Assembly (NCBI GenBank): GCA_948144175.1
Contig: CANXME010000897.1
Span: 1,069,001 to 1,133,000 of the forward strand
Length of the DNA stretch: 64,000 bases
Reading direction: 5' to 3'
Source: Closterium sp. NIES-65
Taxonomy: Eukaryota; Streptophyta; Zygnematophyceae; Desmidiales; Closteriaceae
Shown: positions 11,223 to 23,319 of the stretch, one piece after another
Layout of the letters: each line of letters begins with the position of its first letter
How positions within the stretch are numbered: position 1 is the first letter of the stretch
The notes under the pieces: generated by a model
What the model was told of the DNA's origin: nothing
Database searches by the model: none
Seen by the model: only the letters and a program-made list of their open reading frames with translations
Made by a program: the position numbers and the translations under genes

Positions 11223-11550
11223 TAACCGCCTGGAGGTTACACGAAGGTCAAAGGTCAGCGACCTTTGACTTGACCAATACAGCGCGACAGCAAGGACACA
11301 CAACTGACTCGACATTGAGCAGTTGCCCGAGTCGCACTGTATCGAATCGCAACAGCAAAACAGTTATCTCATCTATTCGTATTCCTTGTACTCCTATATA
11401 AAGCCTTGTACTTGTTTGTTTTAATTAACTTTACTTTGCCCTCACATACCAGCGCAAGGTGGTTCAAGATCTCTTATTTAAACGCTTCCGCTATTACAAT
11501 CCTACTCAGCCTTGAACTCTATAAAGATCCTAGGGCTTTTCAGCCCAACA
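11223..11550 (+). repeat. 3' LTR of element P, second part
   Basis: Resumes the LTR interrupted at 3823 and ends CCCAACA at 11550, the inverted complement of the TGTTGGG start at 3716. A TATA-like TATATAAAGC near 11395 is in the right place for an LTR promoter. The 5' end of element P is outside the window, so its target duplication cannot be checked. Confidence 0.85.
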
Positions 11551-12828
11551 CCTTCAAGGTGGGGGTACAATCGGGCTCGGCGCGTGCTGCCTTCTCGAGA
11601 GCTAGGTGATTGAGCAAAAAATCCAAGCCTGTTAACGCAGGCTGCGAATCAGTGTCGTCGTCATCGGAGGTAGCGGGATTGTCGGGCTAAGAGTTTAGAA
11701 AGCCTTCCGAGCAGGTACGAGAGGTGGTTCTGAGGCTACTGAATTGGGCAGTGGAGGGGCCCCCTGAATTGAAGCTGAGTTGAGGGATGGGGATGAAACC
11801 CTAGCTCGTAGATGATGGCCCTATAACTGAATGAGGGCCATCCATGCCTCTGGCTGGTGGTTGCCTAGCATGCACGGCAACGACGAGGCGCGTCTGCCGT
11901 GCATGATGCTGCCGAAGGGACCAAATAACGGGTGTTCTTGGCAACGTCTGCTTGCCATCACCTTTATGTGGGTGGGAACTGCTGCAGCGTTGAGGACACT
12001 GGTGGTGCGGGGGTTCGTGATGGCAGTCAAAAGATGCCAAACGGACCAATCCATGCTCTAACAGAGTGTGTGCTGGAGCTTACAGCGTGGGAAACATTGC
12101 GCCGCAGGGCGGGGAAATCATCCAGCTGTACAAGGGAAACACCGCGCCTCAGGGCGGCGTCGCCTTAAGAACTTGACAGTTGGCACAGATTTCGCGTGAT
12201 TGACTGTACAGGTACAATGTACCACCGGTTATCCTGGGTGTCGGTGCACATGTAGTCACAATCAGAGTTGGTACTCGTTTGTACTCTGAAATCTCAGAGT
12301 CAGCATATAAAGATAATCTGATTTTAACAGAGTTTACGCCAAAAAAACCCTGAATTTCACAGAGTACACCCAAAAAAATATCTGAAGTCTCAGACTTTTC
12401 CAAGCAAATCAGACAAATTTCTCTGACATCTGAGGGCCTGGTCACTACACCCAGACAAATCAGCTACGGTACATCTAATCCCTGAAAGTGCATTATGACC
12501 TGTCAACATGACACAAGTAATAATGTTTCTACCCAGAAAGAAAATGACTAATCTCTATGTTGAGTCCTCTCGTCCTTGCTTGCCCATGTGGCCGGCACAG
12601 CAGTGCCATGCACACAAGGCGCAGCATTGTGACTTCCCCCACACGATAACCTATGTGGCATAGGTATGAATACGGATGTGCATAGCTCGTCCCAAGGTGA
12701 TTGACACGATACCATATGATATGATATGCATGAGTGGCATCAGACACATGAGAGAAAGGAATGCGGAGCCGGTTCCACGGCAATGCCGTGCCGCCATCAC
12801 CAACTGTTGCCTGCCGCTCCACAACTGC
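11551..12828. other. Intergenic region downstream of the receptor gene
   Basis: No gene or element was recognised. 12250-12420 is AT-rich with imperfect repeats of CAGAGT and oligo-A. The 3' UTR of the receptor-like kinase gene probably ends here, but no convincing poly(A) signal stood out. Confidence 0.5.
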
Positions 12829-15800
12829 TCAGCTGCGGTCCCACTGGGAGCAGGTGAGCGTGCTGGCATGGGGTGGATCACCTCACACGTTCTTGTTGTA
12901 CGTGGCAGGGCCCTTGTGGTACGCCTGCTGGGAGGGAGGAGAGGAGTGCGCAGCAGTTCAGTGCAATGCTCTCAATTACAAACGTAGTGTTCTGTGCATG
13001 CCATGCCAGCCAAAGCCACAGTCATGGTTGACTTCGTCATTGTGTGGTTGATGTGATATAGGCAGCATGTGCATGTATGTGGGGAAGACGAGGAAGAGGG
13101 TACACGGGGTGTATGGTGCTGTTGTGCGTGTGCATGTGCCTCCGCTTGTGCGTGTGCCTGTGCACGTGCCTGTACCCGTCCCGTGTGTGTGCATGCAGGC
13201 GCAGGAACTCACGGCGGTCTGGCGGGTGGAGGTGGAGTCGAGTGGCAGGTTCTGCACCTTCACCAGCATCTCCACCGCCTGTGCCATGGTGGGACGGGCC
13301 TCCGGGTCCGAGTGGATGCACTGCGATGCCAACATCGCCACCTGCAGGGATAGATAGCCAGGCAACACATAACACATAACACGACCACGGACAACCGACA
13401 TAGGGTCATGATGGGTTAGCACGAGGGCTTCAAAATGATACCAACGCTTGGAGCAACTTGTGGTCGGTGCAGCGTTATTGATGACAGCAGAGCACATGAG
13501 TGCAAGCAGGCCCTGTGTCCCCATGTACTTGTGTTTGTGGCCATGTGCGTGGGCAAGCATGCATGTGTGCACATGCATGTGGACATGTGCATGTGAGCAT
13601 GGAGCAGCAGCACACCTGGTAGAGGGCAGCAGTGGAGATGGAGCCGTGCAGCTTCTCATCCACCATCGCCTCCACCAGCGACCGCTGCGACAACCGCGAC
13701 TTGGCCTGCACAGAGTGTGGGGGGGGAAAAGAGTGGGGGGTTAGTGTGGGGTGGAGAGTGAAGGGTCAAGGACATGGCCATACCAGCAAGAGAATAGATG
13801 ACAGCTTACAAGACAACCGGGCAGCTATCAAGTGAAGGGACCTGCACATGATCCTCAACCCTCCACCCCCTACCCTCCCCTCTTCCCCCCCACAGCCCCC
13901 AACCCATCCCTGCCCACCCAGCCCCATCTGCCTGCATTCCCACCCCCATCCGTCTATCCCCCATCCCCCATGCACGCACCCAGTGCACAAGGCTCTGCTC
14001 GTTGGGCGGGCGGGCGTTGTCAACGGGGCGGCGGCCGGTGATGAGTTCGAGCAGCAGCACGCCGAAGGCATAAACGTCCACACGGGGAGTCATCTCCGAC
14101 GCCCATGCCAGCTCCGGTGCCGCCGTGCCCGCTGCCACCGCCTGCAAACAGAGGTCATGGGTGTGTGTGGGCGGTGATGGGTGCGTGCGGGTGGGTGGTG
14201 ATGGGTGTGCCGATATGGATGTGTGGAGATACGTGCAGGTGCGGGACAGTGTTGGGGTGGGGCATGACCCGGGGAGAGGGGGATGTGGGGAGGGAGGGAT
14301 GTGGGGAGGGGGGGATGCGGATGAGAGGAATGAAAACGAAGGCGCAGGGAGGTATCAAGGAAGGGAATGAGAGGCGCAGTTTTCAAGGCAAGAAGGGAAG
14401 GGTGTGTGAGCTCCAGGTAACAGTGGCACACGTGGGCAGCATAGCTGAGAGAGTGGGCAGCACTGATGAGAGCACGCGTGAGTAAAGCACAGCACAGCGC
14501 AGCGCAGCGCAGCACAGCACAGCACAGCACCGCACAGCACAGCACAGCACAGCACAGCACAGCACAGAACCGTACCATGTTAACGGAGTGGGTAAGAGCA
14601 GAGGTGCGCGCAGCAGCAGATCCCCCGGAACTGTTAGCAGCGAGCGTGGGCAGGCAGTAGTCAGCGAGCTTGGCGTGGAAGTGGTCGTCGAGCACGACGC
14701 ACGTGGCCTGCAGCCCCTGGTGCATCAGCTGCGGGTGCAGCGAGTGCAGGTATGCCAGGCCCTTGGCCACGTCCAGACAGATGCACATGCGCGTCGTCCA
14801 GTCCAGGGGCAGCGTGCCCGGCTCCAGGTCTGGAGGGGGGTGGAGAGGGGTAGGGTGGGGTGGGGTGGGGTGGGTTGGGTGGGTTGGGGTGGGGGTGGGA
14901 CACGAAGGGGATGATAACGATAAGGTTGACGAGAGGGGTGGAGGGGGAGAGGGGAAGAGTGGGTGGAGGATAAGGGGGCATGGAGTCGGAATGCAAGGGA
15001 AGGGGGGAAACGGAAAGAGCAGGCAGAATGGGGAACGGGGAGGAGGGTGGAAAAATTGCAACGAGGGGGGGAGAGGAAATGGCGAGAGATGGCAAGGGAA
15101 CGAGGAAGGGGGAAGAGAGGGGCTTTGGGGAGTTGGGGAAAGGGGACGGCAGGGAGTCAGGATTGAAGGGGAAGATGCAGGTGAGGATTACAAATAGGGA
15201 AGAGAATGAGATGGCAAGCAAGGGAAGAGCAGCGGGGAAACGAGGCGGCAGCAGCAGCATACCATGGAGGTGCATGTCAAGGCTGCCATTGGGCACTAGC
15301 TCATAGATCAGCAGATGATGGCGCCGCCCCCCACTGTTCCTATCCGCGCACACGCCCAGCACCTCCACGAGCTGCGGGCACCGCACACCACTGAACATCT
15401 CAGCCGCGGCGACAAAGGAATCAGGAGACTCGTGCGCGAGTGGGTCAAGCTCCTTGACGGCGACGTACAGCCCTGAGGGCAGCACGCCGCTGAGCGTGCG
15501 GCAGACCCCGTCCGTGCTGATGACGTTCTCCACGTTGAAGTTGTTGGTCGCCAGCTGCAGCTCGTCCAGGGAGAATCGCGTGAGAGTCAGCTTTGCTGAG
15601 CCTGGTACAGAGGGTGGCAGCATGGGGGGAAGGGTGTGCGGGGCGGAGGGAAGGTATGTGGGTGACTTGGGAAGGGAGGTGTGGAGGGGTAATGGGAGGA
15701 AGGGAGCGGGTGCGGTTGTGGAAGGAGCAGTGGTGTGGTATTGGGTTAGAGAGGTAAGACGCCAGCAGTGCAAAACATTGATTGAAAAGCCACCCTCCCT

Positions 15801-18800
15801 CCCTCCCTCCCTTGATTGTTTGCTCCTTTTCCCACTCCCCCTTTCCCAACCCCACCCTCCCTCCCTCCCTTCCCCCTCTCCGTTTCCAACCCCCATCACC
15901 ATTCCCCCACCTGAACTCCCCCTTCCCCACACGCGCGCCACCCCACACACACCTGTCTTGGCCGCTGAGCCGTCGCTGGGGTGCTTGGGCAGGGAGTCAA
16001 ACGCGGGCACGCCGTAACCGTCCAGATCATCCGGATCGTACGCGTGCGAGCGGTACGCCTTCATGTCAGGGAATGCCTTGACGCGCCCCACGTACTCCCA
16101 GCCCGCGCCCTTGCTCTTGCCGATGAAGCCCGACTTGACGCCCCAGTAGCCCGCCACGGCGAGGAGTGCGATGAGGATCAGCACCAGCAGCGCTATCAGC
16201 CACTTCCAGGACGATGACCCCCCTGATGCTGGCGGCGGGGGCGCTGGCGCGGGAGGGAGAAGGGTGGGGGGAGGGGGAGGGGGAGGGGGAGAGAGAGTGG
16301 GGGAGGGGGAGAGGGGGGAGGGGGGGAGAGAATGGGGGAGGGGGAGAGGGGGGAGAGGGGAGGAAGGGGTCGTGCAGAGGGGATGAGGGTGGGCAGTGCT
16401 ATGTTGTGCGAAGGGAAAGAGTGGGAGGGAGCAATTGGATGAACCGACATTGAAAAGAAGATGCGTGGAAAAGGCACAGAACGGTTTTAGGCAGAGAGTC
16501 ACGTGTCATGTGAGTCGTTGAAAGAGATGATGCACGTGGCAGGACAACACGCAGGCGCCGCAATGGCCACTGTTCAGAACATCACAGCCTTTTGGCTCCT
16601 CCCTCCCAGGCTAATCCCATTCTTCCTCGTCTCGCCCCAGTGAAATATCAGCCTCTCCCCCACCCACAGCTCCATCCATTCCCCATCTCACACACCCCCT
16701 ATGCCCCCTCCTAAACGGCCTTGGTGCATTAATCCAGACCCAGCAGAGCAGCAGGCAACGTACGCGCAGCGCAGACGCACTCCCCATAGCCAGTGCCGTC
16801 GTCCAGGCACTTCTTCTCGCCAGTCTGCCCCTCCGCGCACGTGCAGCTCTCTGTCTGCCCCGCGGAACACACCACCTGCACCGCTGCTGCTGTCTCCTCG
16901 CCCCCTGCCCCTCCTGCTTCTCCCGCAGGCGGGGTCCCCTCGACTGGCCCCTCAGATGGCGGGGGCTGGGCGGGCTCGACGGGGGGAGAGAGGTTGGGGT
17001 TGGTGGGCAGCCCGGGGTTTCTGCCCGGGTCGCACTTGCCGTTGTTGTCGTAATCCTCGCACAGGTATGGGTTACCGTCAGCGCTGGAGGGGAGAGAGGG
17101 CACGGGGGAAGGGGAAGGGTGGAAAGTGGGGGAAGGGGAAGGGTGGAAAGTGGGGGAAGGGGAAGGGGGGTTCAGGAGACTGAGAGCACCTCTAAGTGCG
17201 GTATCACGACATAAGCAACGGCACACATATATACAGGGCGTGCTAGTGCAGGAGCACATGGGAGCAAGGAGGGGCGGGCAGTGGTTACAAGAGCTGGATC
17301 TTGTGCGCCTTGTAGGTCCCCGAGAGCATGCCGGAGAAGTTGTTGTTAAAGATGTAGAGCTCCTTGAGGTTCGGCATCAGCGCGAACTTGGGCGGGATGG
17401 GGCCTCCCAGCGCGTTGTTCTGTAGCTGGCTGGTGGACGCAGGAGGGAGGAGAGGCGAGGCGCACACACACACAGGTGGCGCACACGTGCTTTCAGGCTC
17501 AGTCACACGCCCATGCTCGTAAACCCAACCGCACATGCACGTAGACAACCAGAAGCTTGCATGGGCAGGGCAAGCAGAGGCGAGCTGAATGGGAGCTGCA
17601 GCGATTACAATGAAAGAGCATGGTTGGTGGTGGCTGCATGTCAGGAAAGCAAGAGCGGGAGCGGAATGAATCATGTGGGCAGATGTGGCAGGGGTGGGGG
17701 GGGGCTGACAGTGTTTGCAGACTGGCACAGCTTGCAATCCCCACTGGCAGCGAGCCGTTGAGCAAGTTGTCGTTCAGGAAACTGCACACGCACGCACACA
17801 CGCACACTCGCACCAACGAACGCACGCATGCACGCACGCACCAACACGCGCAAATGCTCGCACACACATACACACGCGCGCGTGCTCGCAGGAGCACACA
17901 CACACACAGCATCGTGCAGGAAACATGACATGGATGGCAAGGCGGAGGAAGGAGAGAGTCAGGGCCCGGGAAGAAACGAGGAAGACAGCAGGGAAGCGCT
18001 GAACGTGGTGTGAAGCACAGGAGCCGTGAGAGCATGCTTCATGGAATGCCATGCACAGCTTGCCCTGACCTACCCTAACCTACCACACGCCTCCCTCTCA
18101 CGCTAGCTAAACAGCCTGGCAAGCGCTACATCAAGTGACCCCGAGACCACGAGAAAGGACGGGGCAGGGATACGGAGGCGAGGGGGGGGAGACCGCAGGC
18201 GGCTTACAGCTTCTTGAGGTTGGTGAGCGAGCCCCAGATGGGCGGAATCACGCCCACGAACTGGTTGAAGCTCATATCGCTGCCACGCAGACAGAAACAC
18301 CCGGGGGGCGGGCGTTCAAGGGTGGGGACTTTTGACAAGCCATAGAAGGCGTTGGAGAGGCCACATGAGAGGATGAGCACGCGGGGACGTGCAATGCAGC
18401 GCACGCGTAAGCAGGGCGAAACACGGAACGGCGGAGGCAGACGCGTTGCATGGTACTGCGCGGCACAATAGCGTGCAGAAGAGGCAGCGCAGGAGCATGC
18501 GAGAGAGAGAGGGCAGGCATCGTCACTAACAGCGTCTCCAGGAGTTTGGAGGAGTGCAAGCCGTATGGGAGGTTGCCGGTGAGATTGTTGTGTGACACGG
18601 CACTGCAGCATAGCCCCGCGCAGACGGGGAGAGGGCATGGCAGAAAAAACACCAATCATGTTACAGGGGAACGATTCACTTGACTGCGCGGAGGAGCCTA
18701 GACTGCGGGGAAGTTGATACAGAACAGGGTATGGAAACGAACGAACAAACAAACGCGAATGAACGAACGAGTGAACTTGCGAAGGATTGAGCGAGCGCGG

Positions 18801-21372
18801 GTGATGAGGCGGGTGAAGCGAGGAGGGAGGGAGGGAGCGGAGAGGAGAGGTGGCGCGAGCGAGCGAGCGTACAAAGTTTTGAGGTGCTTGAGGCTGACTT
18901 TGCGCGGCAGCTTGCCGCGGAAATCATTGTGGCTGAGGTCCACGTGCTCCAGCATGTTCATCTTGGTCAGCAGATTGCGCAGCCGCCCAAACAGATTGTT
19001 GTTCCGCACGGACCTGCGGGGGGGAAGGCGTGGGGGAAGGGGAACGACGGGGGAGTGGGCGGGGGGGGGTCAGGTTTGGGGAGACCGTGAATGTGTGCGT
19101 GCGTGCGTGTGTGCGTGCGTGTGTGCGTGCAGGTGCGTATGAGAATCAGTGTGCGGACGAACCACGCATGCAGACAGTGACAGCAGCTCGCATGGCGCGT
19201 CACTGTGCTGCAACGGCAAAAAATATATCCCTCAACCATAGATGGCAAGAAAAGGCAGTCTAAGGTATTCAGGGCACACAGCGCGACGGCTGCACGCCAT
19301 GACATGGCACATTCCTCGTCCAAATTCCACAAGCCCGCTTCACAAACGCTCCGCCCACTCGTGCGCAGCGATTGGGCGCAGCTTCTGCGTGAATCTACTT
19401 GCGTGTCAGGGCCTTGCAGCGGGTGAGTGCAAGGCGCGGCGCGGCAAGCAGCTCACAGGATCTGGAGGTTGGGCATGCCGATGATGCCCTTGATGCTGCC
19501 CGTGAACTGGTTGTTGTTCAGAATGCTGCGCGCCACACGCACCAAGGGGAACGCGCGGAATACGAGGGCAAGGGGGACACGATTCGGACTATGCTCGGCG
19601 CGGGAAGGGCAAACGGCGGGGAAGACGTGTGCGAGGGCGAGGGCAGGGACAGGAGAAAGCAGGAAGGAATAACGTTTTAGACGCCCCAGAAGTTCATGCC
19701 TGCACGAGCGAGCATGCGGGGTATGCGCGAAGCGAGCATGCGGGGTATGCGCGAAGCGAGCATGCGGGGTATGCGCGAAGCGAGCATGCGGGGTTTGCGC
19801 GAAGCGAGCATGCGGGGTTTGCGCGAAGCGAGCATGCGGGGTTTGCGCGAAGCGAGCATGCGCGGGTTGCGCGGCGGAGCGCGTGCAGGGGAGGGGGAAC
19901 TGACAGCGTTTTGAGGCTGATGAGCTTGGCCATTCCCGACGGCAGCGCTCCCGCCAAACTGTTGTTCGATAGGTCGCTGCTCGCACACGCACGCGCGCAC
20001 GTAGGGGACACGTTGGAGAGACCAACAGAAGGATGTTGAGGTGTGAGGATTCAGTGGAAGGGGCCAGGCAGTGGAGTGGTTGTGGGGGGGTGGGAAGGTG
20101 GGGTGGGGGAGGAGAAATGCTGGTCATTGAAAGAGAGGAGCGATGCTATTGCAGCACACGTGTCAAATTACTAGATGCAATGTCCCCCATTCATGAACGG
20201 AACGAGGGCGTGCCGCGCATCAGAAACGGAGCAGCAGGAGAAACGACATTCTTCTTGCACGAGGGCCGCGCAGCACGAGGGCGAGCGCCTAAGCAAGCGC
20301 GGGGAGAAACGGGGGGGCGGTGCTCACAGGCGGCGGAGGGACTTGAAGTTGCCTATCTCTTCGGGAATGACCCCTCGCAGCCCCAACCCCTTCAGGTCTC
20401 TGTTTCGCCGAGAGGAAGGAATAACGTGGCAGGGGCAGAGAACAGGGTGTTAACAGACAGGAGGAGCTTGAAGATGAACCAACGGAAAACAAATTAGATG
20501 ATGACGGGAGAGCAGAAATAGCATGCGGCGAATCTTGAGAAAAGATAACTGTTCGTCGATGCGCGGTACGAAGCAGCGGCGCGAGCTTAACCCGGCCCAT
20601 CGCTGCGCAACTAGCGGAGGATTAATGTTGCCCGGGTATCTGGAACGTTACTTACGTTCTGCCGACTGACGGACACTTTCAGACATTTTATGAAGCTCTT
20701 TTTCAAATCGTGCCCGGGAATTCAAGTAAGACCATCTTCTAAGTTATCGGCTTGCATTCCAACGTAAGATCTTGGATCTAGGATTGCAATGGCTTGAAGC
20801 TCACATATTGGCGACATAGTAGCTGCGTTTCTCCAGATCCTTGAAGCAGCCGATGCCCCTCCACCTGTCGGCGCCGGGGGCACAGGGGTGCGGGCCCTTC
20901 CACGAGCTCAGCGCTCCGACGCTCGACTGGAACGAGTTCTTGAGAAGATTCAGCGTCAGCACTGCCGTTAGCCGCGGCGCATGGAGCAAAAGGCAAAGGG
21001 GCACCAGGAATCACGCATGGTTATAGCAGCCGTCAAGAAAAAGCCGCGGTCCCGTAATGGACAATAATGCATCACGAATATATGTAGATGAGGAAGGAAG
21101 AGGCGATGCTGTGCGTAGAGAGGAAGTTATGTGACGGTTAACGATGCAACAACGAGGCCAGAGGGAAGAATGGGCGGACAAAACAAAACGCAAGAACAAA
21201 ACAGCAAACAAATAAACAAAACCTTGGACCCCTTGCTGATGGCTGGCAAGTTACCATCCGTCTGAAACGTGTTATTGAAGTTGCAATGCGCAACAGTAAA
21301 TGCAGAAAGCAATGTTGTTGCGAGAAGCATCCATCCGCATGTCTTCGTGGAGCTCCACCGGTGCTCCATCAT
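12829..21372 (-). CDS. STRUBBELIG-type LRR receptor-like (pseudo)kinase, 18-exon model
   Basis: Exons: 21372-21255, 20961-20805, 20399-20328, 19976-19905, 19525-19457, 19013-18873, 18602-18531, 18279-18208, 17781-17710, 17429-17289, 17083-16764, 16243-15953, 15601-15263, 14829-14576, 14141-13980, 13705-13616, 13341-13213, 12843-12829 (last one least sure). All junctions are GT-AG and phases agree, giving about 861 residues. Order: signal peptide; N-terminal LRR cap; about 10 LRRs; cap GNPYLCEDYDNNGKCD; Pro-rich stretch; Cys-rich module; transmembrane WLIALLVLILIALLAVAGYW; kinase-like domain. The kinase keeps VAVKEL, an APE motif and VDVYAFGVLLLELITGRRP. It lacks a glycine loop, has MHQGLQ where HRDLK belongs and DYC for DFG. 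STRUBBELIG receptors are known atypical kinases, so a plasma-membrane signalling role without catalysis is likely. The 5' UTR was not defined. Confidence 0.85.
13100..13200. repeat. GT-rich simple sequence in the last intron region
   Basis: Irregular GTGCGTGTGCCT-like repeats lie between the proposed donor at 13212 and the last exon. They produce several overlapping His/Thr- or Cys-rich open frames that are not genes. Confidence 0.6.
14487..14572. repeat. Pentanucleotide (AGCAC/AGCGC)n in a kinase intron
   Basis: About 16 copies of a 5-bp unit sit at the start of the intron after the 14829-14576 exon. Open frames reading Ala-Val-Leu-Cys-Cys on the - strand are products of this repeat. Confidence 0.85.
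19703..19872. repeat. 24-bp minisatellite in an intron of the receptor gene
   Basis: Seven copies of GCGAGCATGCGGGGTWTGCG + CGAA, each holding the palindrome GCATGC, lie between exons 19976-19905 and 19525-19457. The first three copies carry TAT and the later ones TTT, so the array probably grew in two steps. Confidence 0.9.
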
Positions 21373-22008
21373 TGCGGCTGCTTTCCCACAGCAACCTCGC
21401 AGCGCCCACCACCCGTTATCTCCCTGGATAATGCGAACCAGTGCTAACAGTGGAGCCCAGTTTCAGACTTCGGGATCCACCACGCTAATAGCCTCCCCGA
21501 GCTGGAATTTGAACAGACGGGCACAAAAGCTAGAATCTGGAAATCAACAATTCCAGTGGAGGAGCAAGGTCAAACAAGAATTGGGTGGGCACCGTGGAGC
21601 AGGAATGACTTGAGGAGCTAGGGTCCTCGAAAATAGGAAAGTTGGGCGGAAAGGGGTGGGAGGCCTAGCTTGAATACCGAACGAGCGGAGGCCACTTGGA
21701 TGTGAATGGTTCGGATGAGAGGGGGGTTGTCTGCTCAGATATGTGTGATTGGTGGTGAGAAGCGGGGGTGGAGGGGTTTGGGGGGATGTGGGGAGGGGGG
21801 AAGAGCAGGCGTGGGGGGAGAACCGAGCGAAAAATCAGGGAGGGATGAGAGGTGGGGTGGTTGCTGATTGGATGAACAATGGTACGTGTAGCCTTGTTCA
21901 TCTCCAGTCACAACACAAGCACACTTGTCAATTGCCAGCCCGTTCGCCATCCTGACCCAAGAACAATATCACCCCTGTGTGGTGTTTTGTTCTTTAAATT
22001 AGTTGTAC

Positions 22009-22138
22009 AGTGGCTGCTTTGCTGGATGTACACCATCGCTTCTACACCGCGCAGATGTTTTTCCTCCTGTCCTGGATGGTTGACCTCAGCGAAGCAATTT
22101 CAGCCACATTGCAGGATGTTGACACAATCTGCTCGCAG
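22009..22138 (+). other. Possible orphan exon on the + strand
   Basis: A pyrimidine-rich run ending TTGTACAG precedes an open stretch, followed by CTCGCAG|GTACTT, which could be a donor. The frame reads as protein-like sequence (LLDVHHRFYTAQMFFLLSW, then VDLSEAISATLQDVDT). I do not recognise the family and see no neighbouring exons. It could be a relic or chance. Confidence 0.25.
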
Positions 22139-22267
22139 GTACTTCCCCAGATTACTGAGTTCAGCTATTTCCGATGTCAGGTGCCTGGGGGCCTCGGCTA
22201 GGTTCGGACGGCACGGAGCAGAATTTCAGGTGCAATACGTTTTCAGAGTACAGAGTTGCTGCTTTTC

Positions 22268-22575
22268 TGCGATCGCAATACTTTCATTCTTTCTATTATG
22301 AATGAACTTGCAGAGTGCGCAGAATATCTAATAACGAGAATGAACTGATTACTGAATTCAATTGAATGATACAATGGAAGTGACGAGGCCTACATAGGGG
22401 AAGTCCTAGCTAGGCGGAGAGGTTGGGCGAGGATGGCTCGGTGATGGTTGCGATTGGTGCGGAGGCGACTCGGGAGTGGTTCGGTGCGACGAAACAGGAA
22501 GGACAGGTTCGTCGCGGGACCCTCGGGATGGCCTCGCTAACGAGTGTCCCAGTAAGGATTCTGTAAATCCTTACA
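22268..22575. repeat. Possible solo LTR
   Basis: A 308-bp segment with TG...CA ends is flanked on both sides by CTTTTC (22262-22267, 22576-22581). Its end, GTAAGGATTCTGTAAATCCTT + ACA, resembles the end of the element G LTR. Internal similarity is weak and the flanking repeat is low complexity. Confidence 0.3.
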
Positions 22576-23319
22576 CTTTTCCTAATCAGGGATGCGTGTT
22601 GTCAGATAATGAAACAAGCTGGGAAGTCTGTAATTACTAGGATCAAATGAATTACTTGTTTATATTGTCAGTGGGAGAGGCTGGAATTGGGTTTCCTGGC
22701 AGGGTGTCCCTCCATCAATTCTCATATAAAAGACCCTCAGTCTTAGAGGTACGTACGAGAGTTTCTTATGGAATGCAAGAATCGTAGAACACCCAGTGTT
22801 TGTCAGAAATATAGAATTAAGACCGGTCAAAAACTGATAGTACTGAGAATGTTTCTACATACGTGCACTAGCCAGGTTGCTGGGAGGAAAGATGGTACAC
22901 TTACACTGTTGCCTTCTAGGTTACAGAGTGCAGAACACTTCTCCTTCGTACAGATATTAACAGTGGATTTGAAAGGTGGTGCTATTTCTGAGTACGCCAT
23001 GGCCCAAGAGCGTTGATTATTCAAAATACAGCAGGCAGGGTCAGACAATCACAGCAGTGCAAGCACTGCATTGGCTGCATGACCATTCATCTTAGGTTGA
23101 TTAGATGATCTTGAACTTGCATTCGAGGCCAAATCCAAGATGGTATGTTGTCCATCGGTATGTCTAGCACTACAAATTTTCCTTAGGCATACAAAGGTCG
23201 GCTGCCAGAATATATCACACTTGGCAAAGCCTTCAAAGCAAAACACCATAAGAACACACGCTTGACAGAAGTTCGGCAAGGATCCAGCGAAGCGAAAATC
23301 AGTGTACCAGCGCGGCGGA

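Larger units (their letters stand above)
21373..23319. other. Intergenic region between the two LRR genes
   Basis: Holds the promoter of the receptor gene and the 3' UTR of the LRR-only gene. It also contains a possible + strand exon (22009-22138) and a possible solo LTR (22268-22575), listed separately. Nothing else was recognised. Confidence 0.5.

Noticed and set aside
14661..16502. 613-codon - strand frame read as one protein
   Set aside because: It joins two kinase-gene exons to retained introns (poly-Pro and Leu/Pro-rich); GT-AG borders give a consistent spliced model.
17774..17930. CA/GC-rich alternating repeat resembling a CRISPR-like array
   Set aside because: It is a microsatellite in an intron, without unique spacers, in a eukaryotic gene.
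19629..20039. 136-codon frame with repeated ARSEHAGY
   Set aside because: Encoded by the intronic 24-bp minisatellite; no start or splice support.
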